Positions 1 to 6,846 of a stretch of DNA of 13,375 nt are shown piece after piece; the first letter of the stretch is position 1, and each line of letters opens with the position of its first letter. The notes beneath the pieces were generated by a model. It searched no databases, was not told the DNA's origin, and worked only from the letters and a program-made list of their open reading frames with translations. This DNA is from Phenylobacterium sp. GTDB lineage: Bacteria; Pseudomonadota; Alphaproteobacteria; Caulobacterales; Caulobacteraceae. Location: positions 1 to 13,375 of the forward strand of contig JANXXA010000535.1 in the NCBI GenBank assembly GCA_025350885.1. Direction: 5' to 3'. The position numbers and the translations under genes were made by a program.

Positions 1-226
1 GCGTGCAGTGGCTGACCGGTTGGCACGTGCGGCAGCGGAGCGGATTTCTAAAGGGCGTCCAGCCGGTGACGATCTGGCCGCCATAGCCGCCGCCGAACTG
101 GGTGTTGCTGGTGACACTGGCGCTGTGCGCCTCAAACCCGCCATTGGTGACGAACTCAGTGGCCTGAGCGTCGGCGGCCGACAGCGCGGCGGCGGTGGCG
201 ACGGCAGCCATTGCGAACATATTCAT
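1..226 (-). CDS. Secreted protein, N-terminal fragment (possible PEP-CTERM-like)
   Basis: Minus-strand reading from ATG at 226 stays open to the left edge (75 codons), so the protein is incomplete. The first 22 residues look like a cleavable signal peptide: a short start, an Ala/Val-rich core, and an AxA-like end (DAQA) before TEFVTNGGFE. The mature start FVTNGGFE, followed by GGQIVTGW about 25 residues later, is the pattern seen at the N-terminus of many PEP-CTERM-type and other exported beta-sandwich proteins ('NGGFE...GW'). That assignment is by resemblance only. No C-terminal sorting signal can be seen because the gene is cut. After the TGWTP segment (below about position 52) the reading turns into a Cys/Arg-rich stretch (RNPLRCRTCQPVSHC) unlike the first part. 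This may mean a frameshift, a rearrangement or a sequence-end artefact. No strong ribosome-binding site is visible. Function unknown. Confidence 0.5.
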   Translation of the reverse strand, partial: MNMFAMAAVATAAALSAADAQATEFVTNGGFEAHSASVTSNTQFGGGYGGQIVTGWTPFRNPLRCRTCQPVSHCT

Positions 227-362
227 CGTGAACGTCCAGTCCCAAAGTTACCCAAGAGGTCCGGAGCGCACAGCCCTGACCTACAACTTGGCAACCCTAA
301 CCACGAGTAAACACAGCGCGGAAGCGGTTTCGCTTTATGAACGAATTCAAGGCGACGCGGGG
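227..362. other. Intergenic gap between secreted-protein gene and mtgA
   Basis: This 136-base gap should hold the promoter of the minus-strand secreted-protein gene and the end of the mtgA transcript. It is visibly less GC-rich than the flanking genes. A small stem (AAGCG, loop GTTT, CGCTT) lies near 322-335 but is not followed by a T-run on the mtgA strand, so I do not call it a terminator. I see no RNA gene here. Confidence 0.4.
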
Positions 363-1094
363 CTACAGGACGCAATCGGCCAGGCCGTCACGGCGGACGG
401 TTCCGGCGGCCGCGGCGATGTGGCCGCCGCGGCGCTGGATGTAGGGGCCGGGCCTGGCCGCTTTCCAGGCGAGCGGCTTGGGGATGATCGCCGCCAGCCG
501 CGCGGCCTGGGCCGGGCTCAACCGGGCCGCGCTGACCCGGAAATTGGCCTGGGCGGCGGCCTCGGCGCCATAGACCCCGGGGCCCCACTCGATGGAGTTC
601 AGATAGACCTCCATGATCCGGGGCTTGCCCCAGATCGCCTCGATCAGCACGGTGAACCAGGTCTCCAGGCCCTTGCGGACCCAGTTTCGCTGTGGCCAGA
701 GGAAGACGTTCTTGGCGGTCTGTTGGCTGATAGTCGAGCCGCCCCGCACCCTGCCGGGTCGCTGGTCATTGTGGGTCATGGCCTTGCGGATGGCGATCCA
801 GTCGAAGCCATGGTGCTCACAGAACCGGGCGTCCTCTGCGCCGATGACGCTGCGCACGAGCTGCGGGGAAATCCGGCTCAACGGAACCCATCGGCGGTCG
901 AATCCATGCCCCTCGACCATCCGCTCGACCATCAGGAACGTCAGAGGCGGGGGCGCGAACCGATAAACCGCCACCGCAATGACCGGGCCGATCAGACCGA
1001 GCAGCAGCGTCAGCATGACAAGCGCGCGAAACAGGCGACCGATCAGGCCGGCGCGCCGGCGGTGCTGTCGCTGGATCGGCTGGCGTCTGACCAA
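363..1094 (-). CDS. mtgA: Monofunctional peptidoglycan glycosyltransferase MtgA (GT51)
   Basis: Polymerises lipid II into glycan strands at the outer face of the inner membrane, without a transpeptidase domain. From the chosen start it is 243 residues, the usual MtgA length. A basic N-terminus is followed by one membrane segment at about residues 22-44. All GT51 motifs are present in order: [12 protein letters not shown] at 87-98 (catalytic Glu87), [13 protein letters not shown] at 117-129, RKGLE at 140-144 and [12 protein letters not shown] at 160-171. I choose TTG at 1094 because AAGGA lies six bases upstream and the length fits the family. The frame also stays open to another TTG at 1169, which would add a low-complexity Arg/Pro-rich extension. 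The gene is divergent from the nitroreductase. The proposed ribosome site and start codon can pair with each other (see separate entry). Family assignment is secure; the start is likely but not certain. Confidence 0.95.
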   Translation of the reverse strand: MVRRQPIQRQHRRRAGLIGRLFRALVMLTLLLGLIGPVIAVAVYRFAPPPLTFLMVERMVEGHGFDRRWVPLSRISPQLVRSVIGAEDARFCEHHGFDWIAIRKAMTHNDQRPGRVRGGSTISQQTAKNVFLWPQRNWVRKGLETWFTVLIEAIWGKPRIMEVYLNSIEWGPGVYGAEAAAQANFRVSAARLSPAQAARLAAIIPKPLAWKAARPGPYIQRRGGHIAAAAGTVRRDGLADCVL

Positions 1095-1128
1095 GGGACA
1101 TCCTTGCCGGCCCCTTGGCTGAAGGGGC
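1092..1128 (-). promoter_or_regulatory. mtgA leader: RBS/start hairpin plus upstream hairpin
   Basis: Read on the minus strand, CAAGG (1106-1102, containing the ribosome-binding site) is the exact complement of CCTTG (1096-1092, ending in the proposed TTG start), with a five-base loop. Just upstream, AAGGGGC at 1122-1128 and GCCCCTT at 1110-1116 on the plus strand form a perfect 7-bp stem with a five-base loop. Together they could limit translation initiation. The pairing is seen directly; a regulatory role is inferred, and a 5-bp stem can arise by chance. Confidence 0.3.
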
Positions 1129-1186
1129 GGGGTGAGCGATAGCTGGGCCGCGCCGCGGGCGCGCGTCAAGCCGGGGCCCTGCCAAC
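1129..1186. promoter_or_regulatory. Divergent promoter region, mtgA / nitroreductase
   Basis: The gap between the two divergent genes must carry at least one promoter for each, unless mtgA is driven from inside the nitroreductase gene. I see no convincing -35/-10 pair on either strand and no obvious operator palindrome in this part. The nitroreductase lacks a clear Shine-Dalgarno sequence in the bases before its ATG. Confidence 0.3.
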
Positions 1187-1849
1187 ATGAATGTCTCCGA
1201 GGCTGTCGCGGCCCGCATCTCGATCCGCGCCTTCAAGCCCGACCCCGTACCCGGCGATGTGATAGCCGACATTCTCACCCGCGCCGCTGCCGCACCGTCG
1301 GGAGGCAACCTGCAGCCCTGGCGGGTCTATGGCCTGGCCGGCGCACCGCTCGCCGAACTGAAGGCCCTGGTCGCCGCCAATCCGTTCGGGGAGGAGGCCG
1401 AATACCAGGTCTATCCCGCCAACCTGTGGGACCCCTTCCGCACCCGCCGGTTCCAGAACGGTGAGGATCTCTACGCGACCCTCGGGATCCCGCGCGATGA
1501 CCGCCCGGCGCGACTGCGCCAGCTGGCGAAGAACGGCGATTTCTTCGGCGCGCCGGTGGGGCTGTTCTTCTGCCTTGATCGCAGGCTGGGTCCGCCGCAA
1601 TGGGCCGACCTGGGCATGTTCATGCAGACGGTGATGCTGCTGGCGGTTGAGCGCGGCCTGGACACCTGCGCGCAGGAATACTGGGCGCGTTACCCACGGA
1701 CCGTGGCCAGCTTCGTCGGGCTGCCGGACGACCACATGGTGTTTTCGGGGATGGCGCTTGGCTATCGCGATCCCGGTCATCCGATTAATGGTCTGCGGTC
1801 GGGTCGCGACGGGTTCGACGTCTGGGGGGCCCTGCGCGGTTTTGACTGA
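1187..1849 (+). CDS. Nitroreductase-family FMN oxidoreductase
   Basis: A 220-residue protein of the nitroreductase fold: FMN-dependent, NAD(P)H-using enzymes that reduce nitro groups, quinones or related acceptors, usually as cytosolic homodimers. The N-terminal segment [13 protein letters not shown] followed by [16 protein letters not shown] (around residues 11-48) is the classic FMN-binding start of the family. The C-terminal part, [14 protein letters not shown] then [12 protein letters not shown] (about 157-194), matches the second conserved region. Length is normal and nothing is missing. The true substrate cannot be read from the sequence. The start is fixed by the family N-terminus, though there is no good ribosome-binding site. 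It lies 57 bases before the sensor kinase start on the same strand, so the two may be co-transcribed, but no functional link is evident. Confidence 0.9.
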   Translation: MNVSEAVAARISIRAFKPDPVPGDVIADILTRAAAAPSGGNLQPWRVYGLAGAPLAELKALVAANPFGEEAEYQVYPANLWDPFRTRRFQNGEDLYATLGIPRDDRPARLRQLAKNGDFFGAPVGLFFCLDRRLGPPQWADLGMFMQTVMLLAVERGLDTCAQEYWARYPRTVASFVGLPDDHMVFSGMALGYRDPGHPINGLRSGRDGFDVWGALRGFD

Positions 1850-1906
1850 GGCGGGACCGGCGGCTTGAGGCTTGTCAGCCGGATCGTTTGCAAGCATCGC
1901 TGTGGC

Positions 1907-3784
1907 ATGCCCAGAGCCAAACCGGATCGCTCGCTGATCGCGCTGGTCGCCGGATTCGGCGTGCTGGCGATCACGGTCCTGGCCGCCATCGTGCTGGTGC
2001 AGCAGCAGCAACGCGCGGCTAGCCGGGTGGCGCATACCCTGCGGGTGGAAAATCAACTGAGCCTGATCCTGGCGCGGGTGCAGGGGGCCGAGAGTGGACA
2101 GCGCGGTTTCATTCTCACCGAAAACGACAGCTATCTGGACCCCTACCGGATCGCCGGGGCGCAGCTGCCGGGGGAACTGGCGGCGCTGAGGGCGATGGTG
2201 ATCGACAGCCCCGACCAGACCGCGGCGGCCGAGCAGCTCAGGGTCGCGGCCATGGCCCGGCAGGACGCGCTGAGCCGAACCTTGGCGATCTACTACAGCG
2301 GCGACAAGGTGGGGGTGCGGTTGCGCTTTCGCCTGGGCCAGGGCAAGGCCGCGATGGATGATCTGCGCCAGATCGTCGCCCGGATGCAGGCCACGGAAGG
2401 GCGACTCCAGCAGGCGCGCACCGACGCCGCGCGGAGCTGGGCCAGCGCGGTGGTGGCGGCGCTGGCGGCCAGCACCGTGGCGACCCTGGCGCTTGGCTCC
2501 CTGGCGTTCCGCGACGCCCGTCGCCGGCTCGCCCTGGCTGTCCGGACCGGAGAGGCGCTTGCCGCCGCCAACAACCGGCTGATGGCCGAGGCCGCGCAGC
2601 GCGAGGTGGCGGAATCGCAGGTCCGGCAGATGCAGAAGATGGAAGCCGTAGGCCAGCTGACCGGCGGCATCGCTCACGACTTCAACAACATGCTGGCGAT
2701 CATCATCGGCAGCCTGGATATCGCCAAGCGGCGGTTAGCGACGGACCTAGCGCGGGTTGAGGCCTGCCTCGACAACGCCCTCGACGGCGCCGAGCGCGCC
2801 GCGGAGCTTACCGGCCGGCTGTTGGCCTTCTCGCGGCAGCAGCCGCTGGCGCCGCGCGTGCTCGACGCCAACCGGCTGGTGAGCGGGTTGTCGGAAATGC
2901 TGCGCCGTACCGTCGGCGAACAGGTGAAGGTCGAGACCGTTCTGGCCGGCGGCTTGTGGAACGTCAGCGCCGACGCGGGTGAGCTGGAGAACGCGGTGCT
3001 CAATCTCTGCGTCAACGGCCGCGACGCCATGCCCGAGGGCGGCCGTCTGACGCTGGAAACCAGTAACGCCCATCTGGACGACGCCTACGCCTCGGCCGAG
3101 CCCGACGTGACGGCCGGACAGTATGTGATGATCTCGGTGACCGATACCGGCCTGGGGATGCCAGCCGAGGTGGCCTCGCGAGCCTTTGATCCGTTCTACA
3201 CCACCAAGGGCGTCGGGCGGGGTACGGGCCTGGGGCTCAGTCAGGTCTACGGCTTCGTCAAGCAGTCGGGCGGTCACGTTAAAATTTACTCCGAGCCCGG
3301 CGTCGGCACCACGGTGAAGCTGTACCTGCCGCGCAGCCAGGCATCCGCCGCCGGGCCGGAGACCGTCGCCGCCGCGCCAGCGACCAGCCCTCGGGCTGTC
3401 GAAGGCGAAGTGGTGCTGGTGGTCGAGGACGAGGCGAGGGTCCGCCAGGTCTCGGTCGAGGCCCTGCGCGATCTCGGCTACAGGGTTGTGCATGCGCCGG
3501 ACGGGGCGCGGGCGCTGGTCGAACTCGACGCCCAGCCGCGCGTGGACCTGCTGTTCACCGACATCGTCATGCCCGACATGAATGGCCGCAAACTGGCCGA
3601 CGAGGTCATCCGGCGCCGGGCCGAGGTGAAGGTGCTCTACACCACCGGCTATACCCGCAACGCCATCGTCCACAACGGCGTGCTGGACGCCGGCGTGGCC
3701 CTGCTGCCCAAGCCCTTCACCATCAATCAGCTGGCGACCAAGGTGCGCCAGGTTCTGGACGGGGCAGGCGTCAACCGAGGTTAG
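1907..3784 (+). CDS. CHASE3 hybrid sensor histidine kinase with C-terminal receiver
   Basis: A 625-residue inner-membrane signalling protein. Order from the ATG start: membrane segment 1 (about 9-31), a CHASE3-type periplasmic sensor with the family signature VQGAESGQRGFILTENDSYL (58-77), membrane segment 2 (about 178-200), coiled linker (210-245), HisKA with GGIAHDFNN (phospho-accepting His257), HATPase_c with the N-box Asn at 366 and 370, DTGLGMP (413-419) and GRGTGLGL (437-444), then a receiver domain with acidic pocket E507/D508, phospho-acceptor Asp552 in TDIVMPDMNG, switch Thr579-580 and Lys602. All catalytic residues are present. No DNA-binding response regulator or phosphotransfer gene adjoins it, so it probably acts through a phosphorelay encoded elsewhere. 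The frame is open up to a TTG at 1865 (14 residues longer). ATG at 1907 is preferred because the first membrane segment follows directly, but neither start has a good ribosome site. The ligand is unknown. Confidence 0.93.
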   Translation: MPRAKPDRSLIALVAGFGVLAITVLAAIVLVQQQQRAASRVAHTLRVENQLSLILARVQGAESGQRGFILTENDSYLDPYRIAGAQLPGELAALRAMVIDSPDQTAAAEQLRVAAMARQDALSRTLAIYYSGDKVGVRLRFRLGQGKAAMDDLRQIVARMQATEGRLQQARTDAARSWASAVVAALAASTVATLALGSLAFRDARRRLALAVRTGEALAAANNRLMAEAAQREVAESQVRQMQKMEAVGQLTGGIAHDFNNMLAIIIGSLDIAKRRLATDLARVEACLDNALDGAERAAELTGRLLAFSRQQPLAPRVLDANRLVSGLSEMLRRTVGEQVKVETVLAGGLWNVSADAGELENAVLNLCVNGRDAMPEGGRLTLETSNAHLDDAYASAEPDVTAGQYVMISVTDTGLGMPAEVASRAFDPFYTTKGVGRGTGLGLSQVYGFVKQSGGHVKIYSEPGVGTTVKLYLPRSQASAAGPETVAAAPATSPRAVEGEVVLVVEDEARVRQVSVEALRDLGYRVVHAPDGARALVELDAQPRVDLLFTDIVMPDMNGRKLADEVIRRRAEVKVLYTTGYTRNAIVHNGVLDAGVALLPKPFTINQLATKVRQVLDGAGVNRG

Positions 3785-3846
3785 CGGCGACCGGCGTTCC
3801 GCGTCGCCTGTTCCATCGCGCGGCGTCCCGCACTAAGTGTGCGCCC

Positions 3847-4914
3847 ATGACCGCCACCATCGCAGGCAAGACCCCCGTCACCGTGCTGACCGGCTATCTC
3901 GGCGCCGGCAAGACCACGCTGCTCAACCGCATTCTCTCGGAAGATCACGGCAAGCGCTACGCGGTGATCGTCAACGAGTTCGGCGAGATCGGCATCGACA
4001 ACGAGCTGATCGTCGGCGCCGACGAGGAAGTCTTCGAGATGAACAACGGCTGCGTCTGCTGCACGGTGCGCGGCGACCTGATCCGGGTGGTCTCCGGGCT
4101 GATGAAGCGTCAGGCCCAAAAGACCGGGCGCGGCTTCGACGCGATCATCATCGAGACCACCGGTCTGGCCGACCCGGGGCCTGTCGCGCAGACCTTCTTC
4201 GTCGACGAGGATGTGCGCGCCAAGACCGAGCTCGACAGCGTCACCACGGTGGTCGATGCCAAACACCTGCCGCTGCGTCTGGCGGACTCGCGGGAGGCAG
4301 CCGAGCAGATCGCCTTCGCCGACCAGATCATTCTCAACAAAATCGACCTGGTCTCCGAGACCGAGCTGGTCGAGGTGGAGCGGCTGATCCGCCGGTTGAA
4401 CCCGCTCGCCCCGATCCATCGGGCGCAACGCTCCAATGTGCCGCTGGACCTGGTGCTGGGCCGGGGCGCCTTCGATCTGGCGCGGATCGAGACCCTGGAG
4501 CCAGACTTCCTCAACCCGGCGCACGGCCAGGCCGGTCACGTCCACGACGACGACTGCGATCATCACCACCACGGCCACGATCACGCAGGCGATGGCCACG
4601 GGCATGACATCGAAGCCAGTGGCATCCGGGGAGTTTCGCTGACCGCGGACCGGCCGCTCAACGCCAATTCGGTGACCGCCTGGCTGAACGAGGTGCTGCA
4701 GGCGCAAGGGCCCGACATCCTGCGCGCCAAGGGCATCCTCGACGTTGCCGGTGAAAACCGCCGCCTGGTGTTCCAGGCAGTGCACATGATCCTGGAAGGC
4801 GATTATCAGGGCGTGTGGCGGGAGGGTGCGCCGCGCCAGTCCCGCCTGGTGTTCATCGGCCGCAACCTCGACGAGGCCAAGCTCAGGGCTGGGTTCGAAG
4901 GCTGTATCGCCTAG
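3847..4914 (+). CDS. COG0523/CobW-family G3E GTPase, His-rich metal-binding type
   Basis: A 355-residue cytosolic GTPase of the G3E class, whose members insert or deliver metals, often zinc or cobalt. Walker A is GYLGAGKTT (16-24), followed by the family block NEFGEIGID (43-51), the metal-binding CxCC motif GCVCC (68-72), ETTGLADP (103-110) and the guanine-specificity motif NKID (164-167). A loop at 226-254 carries eleven histidines plus several aspartates and one cysteine, a likely metal-buffering segment found in many zinc-linked members. The C-terminal CobW_C domain spans about 262-354 and ends in RLVFIGRNLD. No cobalamin genes are nearby, so a zinc or general metallochaperone role is more likely than CobW proper, but the metal is not proven. 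The gene starts 62 bases after the kinase gene and lacks a strong ribosome site. Its 3' end faces the 62-residue gene across six bases. Confidence 0.93.
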   Translation: MTATIAGKTPVTVLTGYLGAGKTTLLNRILSEDHGKRYAVIVNEFGEIGIDNELIVGADEEVFEMNNGCVCCTVRGDLIRVVSGLMKRQAQKTGRGFDAIIIETTGLADPGPVAQTFFVDEDVRAKTELDSVTTVVDAKHLPLRLADSREAAEQIAFADQIILNKIDLVSETELVEVERLIRRLNPLAPIHRAQRSNVPLDLVLGRGAFDLARIETLEPDFLNPAHGQAGHVHDDDCDHHHHGHDHAGDGHGHDIEASGIRGVSLTADRPLNANSVTAWLNEVLQAQGPDILRAKGILDVAGENRRLVFQAVHMILEGDYQGVWREGAPRQSRLVFIGRNLDEAKLRAGFEGCIA

Positions 4915-4920
4915 ATCAAC

Positions 4921-5109
4921 TCAGGCGGTGACAGGGCGGTCGGCGGCTTCGCGGCGCAGGCGCTGCATGGCCACGACCTCGGGCTTCACCAGCCCGTAGC
5001 GTTCCGCGTGCCGGCCGCCGCGCCATTCCAGCACCAGCATGTCGCCTTCGATCCGATAGCGACCGCGAACGGTCTGCGGCCCCACCGACACCTCAACGAA
5101 ATTCCACAT
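4921..5109 (-). CDS. Small hypothetical protein (62 residues)
   Basis: I do not recognise a named family. The product is 62 residues, begins MWNFVEVSVGPQTVRGRYRI, and looks like a compact mostly beta protein: alternating hydrophobic residues, then LVLEWRGGRHAERYG, then a short charged helix RLRREAADR. There is no signal peptide, membrane segment or cysteine, so it is probably cytosolic. GGAGG lies upstream but 12 bases from the ATG, which is long. It is convergent with the COG0523 gene (six-base gap) and downstream of the exbD terminator, so it probably has its own promoter. Coding status is supported by its protein-like composition and by the lack of any other gene to explain the stretch. 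The antisense readings of this stretch look less like protein. Confidence 0.65.
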   Translation of the reverse strand: MWNFVEVSVGPQTVRGRYRIEGDMLVLEWRGGRHAERYGLVKPEVVAMQRLRREAADRPVTA

Positions 5110-5212
5110 GGCCGGCCCGCGCCTCCGCGCTGTTCAGGGCCTTCTGGCCCTACGTCATAGGCAAGGTTAGCCCCGTAGGGTTTCAGCGCGATTAATGCTG
5201 AATCCGCGCACG
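5110..5212 (-). promoter_or_regulatory. Hairpin-rich leader/promoter region of the 62-residue gene
   Basis: This gap lies after the exbD terminator and should contain the promoter of the 62-residue gene. Three inverted repeats are visible: AGGGCC/GGCCCT (5136-5141 and 5146-5151, four-base loop), CCCTAC/GTAGGG (5148-5153 and 5175-5180) and TTCAGC/GCTGAA (5182-5187 and 5197-5202). The first two overlap, so they exclude each other. On the minus strand GCTAACC (about 5165-5171) resembles the GCTANAWC-type -10 element of Caulobacter housekeeping promoters, but I see no matching -35. A GANTC site (GAATC) sits near 5199-5203. A regulatory role is inferred. Confidence 0.35.
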
Positions 5213-5240
5213 AAAAAGCCCGTCGGGGGTCCCGGCGGAC
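5213..5240 (-). terminator. Rho-independent terminator of exbD
   Basis: On the minus strand a stem forms between 5240-5232 and 5226-5218: five pairs (one of them G-U), one C/A mismatch, then three G-C pairs closing a five-base loop. It is followed directly by five Ts (5217-5213). It begins 28 bases after the exbD stop codon, which is the expected place. It implies that exbD transcription ends here and that the 62-residue gene downstream is transcribed separately. Confidence 0.7.
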
Positions 5241-5268
5241 TGGTCTCGCGACCCTCATCGCAGAGGGA

Positions 5269-5712
5269 TCAGATTTCTTCGTTGATCAGCGCGACCTGAT
5301 AGAAGCCGTTGCCCTGCAGCGTGTTCATCACCGCCATGAAATCGCCGTAGCGGACCTGCTTGTCAGCGCGGATATAGACCCGCTGTTCCGTCGGCGGCAG
5401 GGTCGGGTCGTCGGCCTTCAGCGTCACCGACAGGTCCGCCGGCAGGGTGTCGAGGCTGGTCGCCTTTTCGCCGATGAACAGCGCGCCGCCGTTCTGGATG
5501 TTGATGAGGATCGGCTCTTTGACCTTGGTGCCGGGCGGCGGCGGGATCGCCGGCGGCAGGTCGAGCTTGATCGACACCGTCGCGGCGGGGATCGCCACCA
5601 TGAAGATAATCAGCAGCACCAGCATGACGTCCACGAAGGGCGTGACGTTGATGTCGCTGTTCTGGCCGAGGTCGAAGCGTCCGCCGCCCCCGCCGCCGAG
5701 CTTTGCGCCCAT
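5269..5712 (-). CDS. exbD: ExbD/TolR-family biopolymer transport protein
   Basis: A 147-residue inner-membrane component of proton-driven motors that energise TonB- or Tol-type trans-envelope work. Layout: a short cytosolic Gly-rich start (GGGGGG at 6-11), one membrane helix at about 29-47 preceded by INVTPFVDVMLVLLIIFMV, which is nearly the textbook ExbD motif with the essential proton-carrying Asp (Asp28), then a periplasmic domain to the C-terminus. The Pro-rich hinge LPPAIPPPPG is typical. AGGA lies eight bases before the ATG, a good ribosome site. Oddly, no exbB/tolQ or tonB neighbour is present: the gene is divergent from a WD40 gene and has its own terminator, so it is monocistronic here. 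Its motor partner must be encoded elsewhere. ExbD rather than TolR is favoured by the helix motif, but this is not certain. Confidence 0.9.
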   Translation of the reverse strand: MGAKLGGGGGGRFDLGQNSDINVTPFVDVMLVLLIIFMVAIPAATVSIKLDLPPAIPPPPGTKVKEPILINIQNGGALFIGEKATSLDTLPADLSVTLKADDPTLPPTEQRVYIRADKQVRYGDFMAVMNTLQGNGFYQVALINEEI

Positions 5713-5823
5713 GCGTAAATTCCTTCCCAGGGGCGCATCGTCCGCCCGTCGTTTCCAAGTCCCCTGACCATTGGCAAGCCGCCACGGCGTTGTAAAGCCC
5801 GAAGCCGCGATCTAGGGGGAGGC
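5713..5823. promoter_or_regulatory. Divergent promoter region, exbD / WD40 gene
   Basis: This 111-base gap separates two divergent genes and must hold both promoters. For the WD40 gene, TTGGCA near 5772 followed 14 bases later by TGTAAA near 5792 is a weak candidate -35/-10 pair. No comparable pair stands out for exbD. Good ribosome sites are present at both ends (AGGA before exbD; GGGGGAGG before the WD40 gene). No clear operator palindrome is seen. Confidence 0.3.
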
Positions 5824-6825
5824 ATGCAAGACGCCGCGCGCCTGTCCTTTGACGCTTACGTAACGGCGGTCTCGTTCGACGCCGCCGGCCGCACGGCTTT
5901 CGCCCTGGGCGACGGGACCGTGCGCTTCGAGGGTGGCTCGCTAGTGGTGGCGCACGAGGGCGCGGTGCTGACGGCGGCGCCGCATCCCTCGGGCGAGGGT
6001 CTGATCACCGGCGGCGACGATGGCCGGCTGGTCTGGTCGCGGTCGATGTCGGATGGAGGAACCGGGGCTGAGGAACTGGCCCGCCTGCCCGGCCGCTGGA
6101 TCGACGCTGTGGCCACAAGCCCGGTCTCCGGCCTGATCGCCTTTGCCGCCGGTCGCGAGGTCCATATCCGCGACAGTGCCGATCCGGCGTTCTCCCGCGT
6201 CTTCACCCACGAGAAGTCGGTGGCGGATCTGGCGTTCGAGCCCAAGGGCCGCAGGCTGGCGGCGGCCACCTACGGCGGCGTCTGGCTGTGGTATGCGCGG
6301 ATCGAGACCCAGCAACCGCTGAAGCTGTCCTGGGCCGGAAGTCACATCGCCATTGCCTGGAGCCCGGACGGCCGGTTCCTGATCAGCGCCATGCAGGAAA
6401 ACCAGCTGCACGGCTGGCGGGTGGCCGACGAGAAGACCATGCGAATGGGCGGCTATCCGGCCAAGCCGAAGAGCCTGGTCTTCCTCAACAAGGGCGCCCT
6501 GATGGCCACGTCGGGGGCCAACGGCGCGGTGATCTGGCCCTTCTCCGGCGGAGGGGGGCCGATGGGCAAGCAGGCCGCGGAGGTCGGCTATGACGAGGCT
6601 GCGATGGTCGTCCGCGTCGCCGCCGCGCCCGCGCGCAACTGGATCGCCGCCGGCCTCGACGACGGGCGGGTCTGGGCCTGCGACCTGGCCGGCCAGAAGA
6701 TCATCCCGCTCAAGCTCGAGCCCGGCGCCCCCGTCACCGCCCTGGCCATGAGCCCCGACGCCAAGCGAGTCGCCTGGGGCTGCGAGGACGGCGCGGCTGG
6801 AGTGGTCGAGATCGCCGCAGCCTAA
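5824..6825 (+). CDS. WD40-repeat beta-propeller protein
   Basis: A 333-residue protein made almost wholly of WD40-like blades. Blade strands can be picked out near residues 22-35, 56-71, 101-116, 142-157, 181-198, 223-238, 270-286 and 312-329, several with the typical 'DG.L..W' ending (DDGRLVW 65-71, DGRVWAC 280-286). The number of repeats fits a seven-bladed propeller. No signal peptide or membrane segment is visible, so a cytosolic scaffold role is likely, but the partner is unknown. GGGGGAGG directly before the ATG is an excellent ribosome site. It sits in the same neighbourhood as the COG0523 GTPase, separated by two minus-strand genes, and converges on the alpha/beta hydrolase with a 21-base gap. 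The fold is confident; the function is not known. Confidence 0.88.
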   Translation: MQDAARLSFDAYVTAVSFDAAGRTAFALGDGTVRFEGGSLVVAHEGAVLTAAPHPSGEGLITGGDDGRLVWSRSMSDGGTGAEELARLPGRWIDAVATSPVSGLIAFAAGREVHIRDSADPAFSRVFTHEKSVADLAFEPKGRRLAAATYGGVWLWYARIETQQPLKLSWAGSHIAIAWSPDGRFLISAMQENQLHGWRVADEKTMRMGGYPAKPKSLVFLNKGALMATSGANGAVIWPFSGGGGPMGKQAAEVGYDEAAMVVRVAAAPARNWIAAGLDDGRVWACDLAGQKIIPLKLEPGAPVTALAMSPDAKRVAWGCEDGAAGVVEIAAA

Positions 6826-6846
6826 AGCGCCGGCAGGGCCCCGGGC

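Noticed and set aside
195..1142. Long plus-strand open reading frame (315 codons) opposite mtgA
   Set aside because: It is antisense to a gene with all GT51 motifs, and its product is Gly/Arg/Pro-rich low-complexity sequence typical of GC-rich shadow frames.
1166..2677. Long minus-strand open reading frame (503 codons) opposite the nitroreductase and kinase
   Set aside because: Its composition is rich in His, Arg, Gln and Gly with no domain, and both genes on the other strand are clear.
2747..3673. Minus-strand open reading frame (308 codons) opposite the kinase
   Set aside because: Shadow of the HATPase and receiver coding sequence, with no recognisable motif.
3781..4785. Minus-strand open reading frame (334 codons) opposite the COG0523 GTPase
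   Set aside because: The sense strand carries Walker A, CxCC and NKID; the antisense product has no coherent domain.
6826..6846. GC-rich bases between the WD40 and hydrolase stops, considered as a bidirectional terminator
   Set aside because: The best stem is short and broken, and the T-content after it is poor.
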